Below, piece by piece: positions 39,734 through 52,700 of a stretch of DNA of 64,000 nucleotides (within the stretch, counting starts at the first letter, position 1; each line of letters begins with the position of its first letter). The notes below the pieces were generated by a model. The model saw nothing but the letters and a program-made list of their open reading frames with translations, was not told the origin of the DNA and made no database searches. The stretch is from Oopsacas minuta (lineage: Eukaryota; Porifera; Hexactinellida; Lyssacinosida; Leucopsacidae), in the NCBI GenBank assembly GCA_024704765.1, contig JAKMXF010000297.1:62001-126000 (forward strand). Direction: 5' to 3'. Made by a program: the position numbers and the translations under genes.

Positions 39734-40149
39734 ATGAACTTCGACATTTCAACTTATCAATCAAATTTATGGCATCGCTATGAAACGTTATTCCACTTCA
39801 ATTCCTGGCAAAGAAACTACACTACCACACTGGTAACATTAATAATTTTACTGATTTTACCTATCTTATATTTACAGATTCTTCTGCGAATGTACGTTAA
39901 TACTCTTTTAAAATTCAGTTCTTATTTCCCAATAAAGAATTAAAATTATTTATAGGCTATTTGATATACGTATTTTATCATCCTATCATTCAATTAACTA
40001 TCACATATTCTGTCTTTTAGACTTATGTACCAGAGGGAGTAGAAATAGATCCTTCTTTCATCAGTCATAAGGTTAGGGTGTATAATGTATTTGGTAGTCA
40101 GCGTGAATTTTATCAAAATTATTTAATAGACTTCAACAAGCCTAAATGA
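39734..40149 (+). CDS. Small single-pass membrane protein, tentative two-exon model
   Basis: Exon 1 39734-39895 and exon 2 40021-40149 join in phase 0 (ATGTAC|GTTAAT ... TCTTTTAG|ACTTAT) to give 96 residues: a hydrophilic N terminus with aromatic residues, one membrane helix (about 34-52, LVTLIILLILPILYLQILL), and a C-terminal part VPEGVEIDPSFISHKVRV to DFNKPK. The second exon is open for its whole length with a natural stop, which supports the model. The membrane-coding stretch GTAACA...TTTACAG could itself be a 45-base in-frame intron, giving a soluble variant. No family recognised; size and layout resemble accessory subunits of mitochondrial or ER complexes. Confidence 0.5.
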
Positions 40150-40447
40150 GCGATTTTCTCAGAGCATCTCTTTCGAAGGAAAAGACAGGATTATCCAGAA
40201 GCACTCAATGAACTGAATACTCAGATAATATAAGCTACATCTGATACTCCCTAATTCATAAATACTAATTGACATTCTAGTTTATACTTGTTAGATACGT
40301 AAATACATAGACTACAACAATAAATTTTTCTTTTACTATTAAAATAAGGTTATTGCTGCTCCTTATTCACGAATTTCCAAAACTAAATTTATAAATCATA
40401 TATTACATTTGCAATTTGATATACCTAAGTAAGATAGTAGATCGGAA

Positions 40448-41476
40448 ATGCTGAGTGATCTGGAGGGTGAAAAAAAGAAATATACATTTTCATCAAAGAA
40501 AGCTCGCTCTATCGTTAAAGCCTATTTTGCATCTAAAATAATTGTGTATTATATTGTCCTCTTTGTGTACCTTCTCCTGGGGGGACTATTCTTCCATGTT
40601 CTAGAGGGTTCTGATGAACAGATACAGAGAGAAACTGCATTGGAGGAAATTGAACAGTTGAATTCTAATGTTAAAGTCTTTCTTAATTCGCTTAATATTT
40701 CAAATGAGACAGTTCCAATCAATAAACTAGAGTTATTAAGCTCATATATAGTCGAGTTAAGTGAGAATATCTCTGCTTTAAACTCTCAATACTCTCCTGT
40801 TATGAAATGGACATTTGGTCGTTCTATTTACTTCTCATTCATTGCCATTACAACTATCGGTTATGGAAAACTAGCCCCGAACACTCAACACGGTCAGATA
40901 TTTCTGTGTTTCTATGCACTTTTAGGTATCCCAATATTCCTATTGCTTGTTACTGAAACTTCTAAGAACTTTACTAATGCGTTTGATCTCTTAGTACTAA
41001 GCAGAGTTAAGAAAGAGAGATACAGATGGATTGCCATATTCTTAGCAATTGTATTTGGGTTAATAGCCATGATATTAATACCAGCTGCCATATATGGAGC
41101 TATAGAGAGCTGGCCTTATAGCACTTCACTGTATTTCTGTTTCGTATCTCTAACAACTATTGGGTTTGGAGATTTTGTTTTAGGAAGTAATCCTGATGCA
41201 CGATACAGTGATAACCGACACCTAGCAGATTTCTATGTTATTACTAGTATGCTATGGCTGTACTTAGGTCTCGTGTTTCTTGCTATTCTAATTAAGCAAG
41301 TTGGTATTGGGATAGTGAAACTAGACAAGCTTCTTAGTAGAATGATTGACAGAGTTATCTCTAAAAAGAAAGAAAAATTGAATGTAATTTTACAGAAAAT
41401 TCATGAAAAACATTCTCCAACAAAAGAACTTGAAGATCCAATAGAAGAACCCGAAGTGGCTACCAGCACTATGTAA
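40448..41476 (+). CDS. Two-pore-domain potassium (K2P) channel
   Basis: Single exon, 342 residues. TM1 (about 30-55, YYIVLFVYLLLGGLFFHVLE), an extracellular cap helix region with sequons NIS and NET, pore 1 (ITTIGYGKLAPNT, about 134-146), TM2 (LCFYALLGIPIFLLLV), TM3 (WIAIFLAIVFGLIAMIL), pore 2 (SLTTIGFGDFVLG, about 233-245), TM4 (about 265-287) and a Lys/Glu-rich tail. This is the K2P layout of background K+ channels that set resting potential. GLFFHVLEG and GIPIFLL are typical. Filter 1 is TIGYGK, where Asn, His or Ser is usual after GYG; filter 2 is standard TIGFGD. Subfamily cannot be fixed. Confidence 0.95.
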   Translation: MLSDLEGEKKKYTFSSKKARSIVKAYFASKIIVYYIVLFVYLLLGGLFFHVLEGSDEQIQRETALEEIEQLNSNVKVFLNSLNISNETVPINKLELLSSYIVELSENISALNSQYSPVMKWTFGRSIYFSFIAITTIGYGKLAPNTQHGQIFLCFYALLGIPIFLLLVTETSKNFTNAFDLLVLSRVKKERYRWIAIFLAIVFGLIAMILIPAAIYGAIESWPYSTSLYFCFVSLTTIGFGDFVLGSNPDARYSDNRHLADFYVITSMLWLYLGLVFLAILIKQVGIGIVKLDKLLSRMIDRVISKKKEKLNVILQKIHEKHSPTKELEDPIEEPEVATSTM

Positions 41477-42096
41477 AATATGAGTTTTAATATTAACGGT
41501 TTTAGGCTGCGAAAACCACCGAATCGTATTTATTTTTAATATTTGTAATCTACGTGCATTCTTAATGCATGTGTATATTTTAGCTAGGTAATTAATTCAA
41601 TATTGTTATTTTGTTGGGTGAATTTCTCATTTATGTAAATACAAACTGAAATATCTTTCCCTATACTACTACCATAGCATATGTGTAGACAAGAATTCCT
41701 CTTCCAGAATTGTTGTTATACTATGTGATAACGAAATTAATTGTACACCATGCTAGTTACACTCGATCATTAAATTTATATGCTAAGAATTCATACAATT
41801 CAGGCATTATTTCCTACGCGAGTATATGTCATAACATATGCCTCATCTAAAGATTAATATCGTGACTTATGAACTGTAATCTGTATTTAACATTTTAATA
41901 TTACTCTATGTAGCACAACTCGTGTGTGGTTGTGCAGTTTACCCGAGTCGGAAGTCTACAAACACTCCATGATGCCGTTAAATCATTAATAAATAATTAT
42001 ACAAATACGTTAATGTAGACATTAACTGAAGTAACTAATATATTTATATTCTAATTCAACTCTATTGACTGAAAAATATATTCTCAATACCTAACC
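41477..42096. other. Intergenic, no gene seen
   Basis: AT-rich spacer between two plus-strand membrane-protein genes. No reading frame, RNA gene or repeat recognised. Confidence 0.5.
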
Positions 42097-43062
42097 ATGT
42101 CGAACGGAATTCATCGCCATACCTCCAATAAGCAATGCTCTTCTCCAAATAAAGTATCCTTAGAGGAGAAATCCAAGTCTCTGTATTCAAAAATGATCCC
42201 ATTTGATTTACAGCCAATCTGGCTTAAAGATAATGAATTCCTCCAAACTAACTATCGACCTATCAACAATTCATATTGGAAATGTATAAAAACTATGTTT
42301 CTGCTCCATACAGAAACATTCAACATATGGACACATTTACTTGGTTGTGTATTTGTGTGTTTATTGACTCTGTCTGCACTGTATATACACACATTCAAAC
42401 TGTCTGACGTTAAGATACAACTCAGCTCTCTGCCTACTATAGACAAGGCTATGTTCTCGTTATTTGCAATCAGTGCAGCGTCTTGCTTACTTGGCTCTAC
42501 AACTTTTCATATCTTCACTTGCCACTCGGAGTCCACAGCGAAATTTCTGAACAAAATCGATTATCTTGGAACAACCGTTTGCATAATCGGCTCTTCTCTC
42601 CCGTTGATATATTACGGATTCTTTTGTCATCCTTGGTTGATATTCATATATTGCACAGTATTTCTGGTAGGTGGGGGATTATGCTGTTACATATCTTTCT
42701 CTGACACATTTCGCAGACGTGACTACCGAAAAGTCCGCCCTACAATGTTCATCTTGTTAGGTTTAACTGGTATTATTCCCATATGTCATATAATATCCAT
42801 GAGAGGATTTACTGAGGTGTTTGATCGCTATGCTCTTCACTGGTTGTGTATGATGGCATTTTGCTATATATTCGGGGCATTCATCTACTCAATGAGAATA
42901 CCCGAGAGATTCTTCCCCGGTAAATTTGATATATTCGCCCACAGCCACCAAATATTCCACATGTTCGTAATCTTTGGTATTATTTCTCACTATGAATGCC
43001 TTACCAGCACAGTTTCATACTACTCTAATCATCAGTCGATATGTCAAGCTAATGTGTTCTGA
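42097..43062 (+). CDS. PAQR family (adiponectin/progestin receptor-like) 7TM protein
   Basis: Single exon, 321 residues. PAQR order: NNSYWKCIKTMFLLHTETFN (family Tyr/Arg...HTET-N-x-WTH), TM1 from NIWTHLLGCVFVCLL, STTFHIFTCHS (zinc His, about residue 136) after TM2, KIDYLGTTVCIIGSS (Asp), then TM4-6 and RIPERFFPGKFDIFAHSHQI with the paired zinc-binding His in HSHQIFH (about 281-287). These His and Asp residues form the zinc site of AdipoR-type ceramidase-like proteins. Long N-terminal cytoplasmic domain, as usual for the family. Members act in lipid sensing and metabolism; the ligand cannot be inferred. More AdipoR/PAQR3-like than mPR-like by the PERFFPGKFD motif. Confidence 0.93.
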   Translation: MSNGIHRHTSNKQCSSPNKVSLEEKSKSLYSKMIPFDLQPIWLKDNEFLQTNYRPINNSYWKCIKTMFLLHTETFNIWTHLLGCVFVCLLTLSALYIHTFKLSDVKIQLSSLPTIDKAMFSLFAISAASCLLGSTTFHIFTCHSESTAKFLNKIDYLGTTVCIIGSSLPLIYYGFFCHPWLIFIYCTVFLVGGGLCCYISFSDTFRRRDYRKVRPTMFILLGLTGIIPICHIISMRGFTEVFDRYALHWLCMMAFCYIFGAFIYSMRIPERFFPGKFDIFAHSHQIFHMFVIFGIISHYECLTSTVSYYSNHQSICQANVF

Positions 43063-43796
43063 AGCACAGTCTAGCTCGCTTATATCGTCTACATTTTGTT
43101 GCAGTTTTATCGTGTATGTTTACTTTATTGAGATTATGTGCCTGTTCGTATTTATCGTTTTACTATGTATGGAGATTATGAAAATTATATATTATTATCT
43201 GTAATTACTTTTCACAAACGTAATTTTTACCCAAAAACATCGAATGAGTGCATCTGACATGTGGCCCCCATGGATTAATTTCGTGATGGACTTGCTTGTT
43301 TTAAGAATTCTTATTTCTACCTCTCTTTTTGTTTAACTATTCCCACCCATTGCCGCCAAGTTTTAGGAAACAAAGTCAGACCTGGTGGCGGGTCCACCAT
43401 GCGAAATTGCTACCAACTATGTAAATTTCACAAAAATACGGTCTCCAACAATAAACCTGGCGAGTCCACCGGTGCAGACTCCCCCAGGTACCCTAACTTG
43501 GTGCCTATGATCCCACCTTCATAGCTTGGCCTACTTGGGTACAGTTATCCACTTTTATCAGTGTTGTTTAATAATTATAACTTCAAGCTGCGTGATATTT
43601 ATAAGCGTTTCTTTTTGGACGCGTTCTTATTTTAGAAATTGGTTGGTCATATTCAATCTGAATCTTTACTTTATTATCCAACCATAAGAATCTATACACA
43701 ACTGAATAACCTTGGAAAATCTATGGAAGTGGTTGGTTTTTTAAACTATTATAAGTCAACCACTGTACCATTTGATATACACTCTAAATTATTGCT
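43063..43796. other. Intergenic region upstream of SNAPC4
   Basis: No supported gene. 43370-43540 is more GC-rich (CCTGGTGGCGGGTCCACC; CCTGGCGAGTCCACCGGTG) and could be a repeat remnant, since the GAGTCCACC/GGGTCCACC phrase occurs twice. A TTCTTATTTTAG acceptor-like sequence ends at about 43635, 160 bases before the SNAPC4 start, so a 5' UTR exon may begin there. Confidence 0.45.
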
Positions 43797-46700
43797 ATGT
43801 CCACTTCAGAAAATTGCTCACAACTTTCACAGACTCTTCCCAAGTCTAACGGAACTCAAACACAAGAAAAAATCTTATCGAAAGATGGCGAACTTATACA
43901 AAATGCTAATAATTTCGTAGATGACTTAGATAATGAAAATTCTCCTTTTGATAATGCATCCCAGAATGAAATGAGTGTTACTCAGCAATCTGACTTGCTA
44001 AATTCAAATTTTTCTTTCCAATCCTCCAGTCTTCCTAACAATAGTCTCACCTCTGTAGACATGACTCATGATGCCCACACCATTGATTTGCCCCCTTCCT
44101 CTCCTGATACTCTCTCACAGGACAGTCAGGAGAATGACAAAGATATTGAGGTTACTTCTAATATATTTATTTTCACTTGTAACCAATTTATATTTGAATT
44201 TATACCTTAGGAGTTTCTTGATACGTTCTATCCTGAACCCACTTCATCTCCCAATGTTCCAGATCATGACACAAACTCATTACACGAAATTTCTGATGTT
44301 GAAGATTCGTCAGATCAAGCAGACTCAACTGAGTTCGAAATGGACGAATCTAATTACCGTTATGGGTTGAATTCCTTTGAACAGCTCCCATTCGCTAAGT
44401 GAGTTTGTGAAAACTAGATATATTGTTTGTATTTATTTGGCATCAGATGAGTAATCATCTAATTTGAAATTCATAATTCTCCTTCAGTTACATGTTGACT
44501 GCCCACGATCAGCTTCGTCTCTGTCTGGACAAGAATCTCCAATATCAGGCTTGGATAAAACATCAGCTGCAACTAATCGAGTATGTAGAGATGAAGTTGA
44601 GAGAAGATCAGGAGAAGCTACAGACTCTAGCTAAGAACGCTACAAAGGGCACTCGTGCTCAAGCAAAGAATATGATTACTCTTAGGAAATTCTTTCCATA
44701 TTTCAGGTACTTCTAGCTTCATTTAATCTTGTTTTATACTCATTTCTGAGGACTATTTTACAAAATATGTAAATAGAGACCAGAATGGATTACCTCCTCC
44801 AGTCGATAAATCTGCTATAAAGAATGAAGCTCATCAGTACGGACTATATGATAAACCTGCTTCTAAATGGACAGATAAGGAGCGGCAGGATCTGGCTAAA
44901 GGAGTGCGTATGCAGAATTTAGAGGCTCTGTGTAGACCTATGCTATTGGAGCTTGAGAATGTGACAGAGCCTCGTGGTAGAGAGATAAAGCGAGAAATTG
45001 AAATGATAAAGAGAAAACCAGATAATGAGCTAGAGTTGAATTTAGATGGAATTGAGTGGGATAAGTTGGCTATTGACATGACACCTAACAGGTAATATAT
45101 GGAAATTGATTAGACGTTATAATCTATACATAATTATCAATATATCTACAGACATCCAGTAGAATGTAAGCTACAATGGATACAGATAGACCACCCCATG
45201 GTGTCTCGCAAAAGCTGGAATAAGCAAGAAGACAAGGCTCTATTGAAACTGGCTAAGGAGAACAAGGAGAGAGATTGGAATACTATTGCTATGAGACTAA
45301 AGTCTAATCGTACTCCTGTACAGTGTCTGCAGAGATACCAAACAGCTCTCAATACAGAGCATGTTAAGAGGGAGTGGTCAGGAGATGATGATGAAAAGTT
45401 GAGGGAGGCAGTGGCGAAATGTGGTGTTGGAAACTGGCAGGAAGTAAGTAGCACTTGTTCTTGCGTTAGTTATTGCGTACACGTAATTGGTTTCATATAC
45501 TGGATTTTTAGTTATGAGCCAACCTTAGTTTGTGATTAATTCGTTACTCAGTAAATAATGCTACAGCTTTTTTAGAGAAATCCTGATATCCAGTAAGTAT
45601 GTATCTATATGTGTATTTATTATAGGTTGCTAATTATATGGGAAACAGCCATACAGGAGCTCAGTGCCTGAATAGATGGGACAAAACTATAAAACCAACA
45701 TTTCGTAAGGGAAAATGGACTGAAGAGGAGGACGACCTTCTCAAGAGAGGAGTGGACATGTATGGGATAGGAAATTGGAAGAAGATTGCTTCTATAGTGA
45801 CTAGTAGGACAGATGTACAATGTAGAGAGAGATGGGTTAACATCTTAGATCCCACGATAGACCATGGTATGTTTTGTAAATTTGTTGATATTATATTTCA
45901 TATAAAATTTGCGATAATTTCCTTCATTTACATTGGATTCATAACAAACACGATTTTTCATATTTCTGTACGTATACCCGACTACAATATTATTTGATTT
46001 ATCAGATTAATATCTTTATGTGTAAAATATTTCACATACAACTGAGTATTTATTTCGGAACTCTCAGAAACATTATACGATACTTATTGTATGTGATTTC
46101 TTACGAAGCCATCTGTATAAGATATTTCAATTATAATATTCACCATTATGATAGTAGTAGTAGTAAATTGTAGTTCTGTTGTAATGAAATCTTCATTGGG
46201 TTCTGGATTCCATCCTCAATGTGTGTCATCACCTGTCACAAATGAAGGACAATTCCGTCTATTAATCCCACCAGATATCACTAATACTCCTAATACTTCT
46301 AGAGAAATATTATTAGACATTACAACTACTAATACTCCATCTGTTTTTGATGTGTCTAATTTGGATGCTAAGTTTTTGGAAGATTTTCTAAACTTCTCTC
46401 AAGAATTCAAAAGGGAGGTTTCTCATACGTCACAGATTCAAATATGTGGCTTCGGAAAACGATTATCTTTTTTAGCATCTCAGGATTTGATAAGTGATCT
46501 CCTGAAGCTATCCAACTGGTCTCTTCCTCCTACAGTCCTTGAGGCGTATAAGAATATAGGTATAGAGTGTATGTTCCGTTGGCAAGTGGAGTGCCTCATG
46601 AAACAGGACGTCCTTATCGGTCGTAATTTAATATACTCAGCTCCCACTAGCTCGGGTAAGACGCTAGTAGCTGAGATGTTAATCCTCAAGAGGATCCTTG

Positions 46701-49700
46701 AGGTTAAGAAGAAAGCTATCTATGTGCTACCATACATCAGTATTGTTAATGAGAAGGTTCATCATTTAAAGCAATTACTAAAAGGGTGTGGTCTCAGAGT
46801 TGGGGGGTTTATGGGTGGTTCTACCCCTAGAGGAGGATTTCCTGATATAGACATAGCTGTATGTACGATTGAGAAAGCGAATAGTTTAGTAAATCGACTC
46901 ATTGAGGAGAGAACTCTCAAGGAAGAAGTGTGTATTATAGTAGTAGATGAGATTCATATGGTTAGTGATCTACACAGAGGGTATCTGTTAGAACTACTGC
47001 TTACAAAGGTAAAGTACGTCACTCACTGTCCTGATTCATCACAACTACACAACCCTCTACAGATTGTAGGAATGAGTGCTACACTCCCCAATTTAGATAC
47101 TCTCTCAAAATGGCTATCAGCTGAGTTCTACTCAGCTGATTTCAGACCTGTTGAACTTAAAGAAATGATTCTATGTAATAATGTGCTGTATGATACAACC
47201 CTGACACCTATCCGGACGCTACCCACTCCTCCTGGTATTTCAGAGAATATCATTCATCTCTGTAGCGAGACTCTACTGGCTGGACATTCTCTACTAATCT
47301 TTTGTAGAACTAAGAAATGGTGCGAGACCATGTGTAATAATATTAGGAAATTCATAGAGAAAAATCCTAAACAATTCGGTATTGATTTGCCTGATAAGGC
47401 ACAGGCTAACAGTATATATCAAATGTTAATTGAGAGCTGTATACAGCCAGACCCCGTGTTAGTCCACTGCCTCCCCTATCGAGTTGGATTCCATCATGCC
47501 GGTCTCACCATTCAAGAGAGGGAAATCATAGAAGGTGCATTCAGTTCTGGAACTTTAAGAATCCTGACTGCTACGTCTACTCTTTCCTCAGGAGTTAATC
47601 TCCCAGCTAGGAGAGTTATTATTCGCTCTCTCACTCAGATAGGAAATAAGGTTATAGAACCTGTAACATACCGGCAAATGTGTGGTCGTGCCGGTAGAAC
47701 TGGACTAGATGACTACGGAGAATCAATCCTTGTATGTGGACCAGGAGAGATGGAGAAAGCACGTGCTCTACTAAACGCAACCTTAAAACCAGTCCAGAGC
47801 TGTCTGAACACTAACACAGACGTGTTTCAGCACTACGGAGTTAAACGAGCTCTTCTTGAGGTTATATCCTGCGGAATTGTACGGAGTAGATCAGAAGCTC
47901 AGGTTTATATCCGACACACCCTATTAGCCACTACCTTGGAGAGTACAATTCTTGAACGAATTGTAAATGAGTGTTTTAAGTTTCTCCTGGACTGTATATT
48001 TATCGAATACAAGCAGAGCTCCCATTCGTTAACAAAGAGTGATTTCGAAGAAGTTGCTCCCACTCAGCTAGGTTCAGCTACCCTTTCCTCATCTCTCTCC
48101 CCTGACGAGGCTCTCTTCGTTATTGACGAGATTAACAGAGCCAGACAGTGCTTCGTGCTTGAGAACGATCTCCACATGGTGTATCTAGTTACGCCAATCT
48201 GTCTTCGGGAACTTTGGTCAGAAGGAGAGCCTAAATGGAAAGAGTACATGAACATGATTGGGAAGTTAGAGAGAGACATGAAGAGTGTTGCTGATAAGGT
48301 TGGAATAAGTGATGGATATATTACAAGTTGTATTACACATGGAGCAAGGTTAGAGACTGATAAAGATAGAAAGTTACTAGCTATACATAGAAGATTCAGG
48401 GCTGCGCTAGCTTTGAATGAGTTAGTACGAGAAGTCCATCTTCATGATGTTGCTAAGAAGTTTGATCTACCTAAAGGTCAGCTGCAGAGTCTTCAAATAT
48501 CAGCTGGAACATTTGCAGGAATGGTAACTGTATTCTGTAGGAAATTAGGTTTTAAGAATATTGAACTTCTTATTTCACAATTACAAACCAGACTTGAATT
48601 TGGTATAGAACAAGAGCTAAATGAGTTGGTGAGGATATCTCTTCTCAATGGATACAGGGCCCGGGCTCTCTACACAGCTGGTTTTCATAATCTAGTCCTA
48701 ATAGCAGCAGCTGGAGTTGAGCTAATATCCAAAACTCTGAGAGATGCTCATCCATTCCATCGTAATGAACCTAGTGATAATCGCAAGAATTGGATATCAG
48801 CTCTCAGACAGGGACTGACTGTAAGAGAGATAGCAGCTGAGGTAGTTGAGGAAGCTAAACAGCTGTTAGAACAAAGCAGAGTGCTACCTGTTTGTCCAGA
48901 CTCACCTCCTGCTCCATCTCAACCTCTCAGCTCAGTAATTACTCCTGTTAACAAGCAGCTGATGTCTTCTAACTCTAACATACACTTTAGAAGGGTTACA
49001 GGTGATAACTTGCATAGATCTATTCGTAAACCTCTCTTCCTTTCTCCTACCGATACCGATACCGAGACCGAGACCGAGACCTCACCTCCTAAACGAATTA
49101 GACAAGATACTACTATGAACTCAGAGAATTTTCCTGAAGATCCTCTGTTACAAGTACGTAAGATTACTACTACAGATCCTGTAACATCTCTTAATGACTC
49201 ACAACACCAACATATCTCAAATCAAAATCAACGACCAATCTTATCAGAGATCAGCGATACTATTCCATTAGAATCTGGGTCTATTGAATTCAATCATATT
49301 AAGACAACAGATAATAGTTCACAGATAAACTCTATGAGCCAATTAGTCCCCAGTTCCTTCCAGGATGCTGATGGCTTTCTGAAAAGATTTGAATCCTCGC
49401 AAAATTCTGTGATGGATGTCAGTCCTCCTCCCTCTGAGCACCTGATCAAACCTCAGCCTGCGGAACCAATACCAGCTGATTCACCAAAATTACTTTCTCC
49501 CAGTCTGGAGGAGGATCGCGAGGAGTCTATTGATTTTGTTCTCACCTACTCTCCTACACAGAGCCCCTTCGCCTCTCCTAAATCCATCTCTTCCCCGAAT
49601 ATCCCAGCTAAGCCAGTCGTCTCTACTTCATCTCTCTCCTACAATGACTTCCTATATCATTCATTATTTGATAACACAACCCTATCCTTAGATAAAAAGA

Positions 49701-52700
49701 TTGGTATATCAAATGCTACACAGTATTCAGCTCCCCTCCTTACACCTGATGAGTGGATTTCTGATAAGAAACAAGAATCAAACAGAATTACTTTCTCACA
49801 AATACAAAAACCTATAGACTTAGATGTTGATACAATACTCAGAATAAATATAACTCCCAACAGTGATGAATTCCATAAACTAGAAGAGAAGTGTTCATCT
49901 TATCATTTTAGTTTTTCTTTATCAATCAAAAGTTCTAATCTCTTCTCCAGTAAGATAGCATCATCTCCAGTAGCTCCTGACCTTCTGCATGGTATAGCGT
50001 TATACTTCGGAGGTAATGAAGTATTCTATATAGATCAATCACCTCCCATTCCTCTCATTGAATCCGAATCTCTAGCTACTTCTCTCTCTATTCTATCTCT
50101 TCTTAAACCTCCTACCTGTCTTGTAGCTTGGGGGATAAAATCTAAATTACTTACTCTCCTGAAGTGTAATATAAGAATTAATGCATTACTAGCTGATCCA
50201 CAAGTTGCTATTTGGCTACTAAACCCTGAATCTGATATCCTCGCGTTCTCTAAACACTTCTCTGTAATCTGTTCCTATCCATACAGTTCTTCCTCTTGGT
50301 TAGATAGACTTGATTATGGTACACGGACACTAAATACTTGTAGTCAAGCTATATTATCACTGTTACTTATGCAAGAACTTGAGGTTAGGTTGAGACAGGA
50401 GAATATATACCAAGTATTTCTATACAATGAGATGCCAGCTGTTGCTAATTTCGCTATTCTAGAGGTTAACGGGATGTGTCTAGATTCATTTATTTTGGAG
50501 CAAAACTCGGTTCAAATTGAGAATGAATTAAAATTGCTTTCACAAAAGGCTCAGCGACTAGTCGGTGATAATTTTGATTTGTCTCGAGAATCAGAAGTAG
50601 CCAGGATTTTATTTACAAGTTTAAAACTTCCTATTCCCAGTTCTCATAAGCCAGTTAACAAGTCTTCTAGTCCTCGCAGGAACAAACATCCCAGCACTTC
50701 AAGAGACGTATTGCTTGAGCTGACAGACAAACATCCTGTAGTTAATGTCATAATGGCTCACAGGAGACAAAATTACTCTCTCAATAGATGTTTGTATCCC
50801 CTCAAAAAAGCTCTTATAAATAATAGAAACACAGGTATGTGTAGAGTATACCCTAAGAGTAATTACCATACTGTAACAGGGAGAGTTACTCTTGAAGATC
50901 CAGATCTACAACATACTCCAAAAGACTTTGACGTACCTGACTCTATTTCAAACAATAACGTATCTCTGAGTATGAGAAGCACATTCACTGCTAATCCAGG
51001 ATATGTTCTCATATCCGCAGACTTTTCACAGTTAGAACTCAGGATATTAACTCATTTATGCAGAGATCCAACTCTTGTAGCTATATTCTCATCTTCAGGA
51101 GATATCTTCAAGCTCATCGCCTCCAGTTTCTACAAGGTATTATCTTCTAAGGTATCTGACACACAGAGATTCAACGCTAAACAAATATGTTATGGTATTG
51201 TCTATGGAATGGGTTGTGTAACTTTAGCAAAGAAAATGAACATACCAGTTGATGAGGCTACCAAACTAATTTCAAGCTTCAAAGATCGTTTCAAAGAGAT
51301 TGATACTTTCATGGAAAAGCTTGTAAATAATTGTAAAGAGTTAGGCTATGTAGAATCTATATTGGGAAGAAAGAGATATATTAAAAACTTAAATAGTAAA
51401 TCCTCATATGATTCTGGTGAAGCTAGAAGGAGAGCAATTAATACCAAGATCCAATCCTCAGCTTCAGATCTCGTTAAACTCGGTCTTAACAATATTTTCA
51501 AAGAGTTACACAACCAGAATATCGGTACAACGTTATCCCGTGATGGTATTAAAAGGGGAGAAGTACTCTTCTGTAACTTTCTACATGATGAATTAATATT
51601 TGAGGTTTCAGAGCATCTAGTGCATAGAGCTGGAGACTTAATACAACGCTCATTAGCTAATGTTATAAAACTTGAACTTCCCCTTCCTGTAGTTGTCAAA
51701 TACGGAACATCTTGGGGGAAGTTAGTCCGTCTTGACTGACTGATTATTTTATAGTTGAATTGTTGAATTATACCCCTGGGGTAGCGCTATGCCATTATTC
51801 TATAATCTGTATAAATGTATGATGTATGTATATGAATCAATTATCAAATTCTAACTTGTCTGTATGTATTATTTGTAGGAGATTATCTAATTCAGATTGT
51901 TTAAATAGGCCTGAATTCAAATAATTTATTATGCATTGAATTTGCACTACAAAGATATCTTTGATTAATATGTGTTGTATTTGTTAGGTAAATGGACACG
52001 AGAGGAAGATGAGATTCTATTACGATTTGTTGCTAAGTTTGGTCCTGGTAAATGGTCTCAGCTAGCCTCAGTTATGGGTTCACGTACTGACAACATGGTG
52101 ATGAGACGATGGGAGAAACTCAACAAGCCCGGTGTGGTAGCTAAGTACAGACTTCTACGGCTAAAAGCTAAATTCGCTAGAGGAGCTGACAGCAAAGTTA
52201 AAGCTACTCTAGAGCCAGAAGATCTTGACATTAGTATTCTCCCTGAGAAAGCTAGAGAGAAGGTTAGAAGGATTAAGCGATCAGCTGGTAAAATACGAAG
52301 ACACAGCTCAAGGACTGCATATGATTGTCCATATGAGAAGGATAGACCTTACGCTAAACCGATACGCCCTACTAAGAAATATGCTACTCTAGGTCGCCCC
52401 AAAGGATCGAAATCTCGTCTCATATTCAGGGAGAGTGATACGGATGTACTAGGCTCTGACATTTCTATTCTTGAGGGAGAAGTAGTGCAATTTACAGATG
52501 GTATGTGAATACTATTTGAATTTCCGTTTAAGTTTTGTATTAATTTTACTAATATTACAGGTAAGGTACCTATTAAGAAATCAAAGCTACGTCGCAAGAG
52601 GAGGAATCCTGATGTAGACACAGACTCTAGTGACACTGGTGAGGACAGAGGCCGTACTAAACCTACAAAGAAGCGACATAGACGACAAGATGGAGAGGTC

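Noticed and set aside
42974-43204. Frame overlapping the end of the PAQR gene
   Set aside because: It is an out-of-frame shadow of the PAQR C terminus running into AT-rich DNA.
46148-46183. First 12 codons of POLQ as certain coding sequence
   Set aside because: A TAG TAG TAG-like simple tract translated as Val repeats; Met13 at 46184 may be the real start, so the start is left open.
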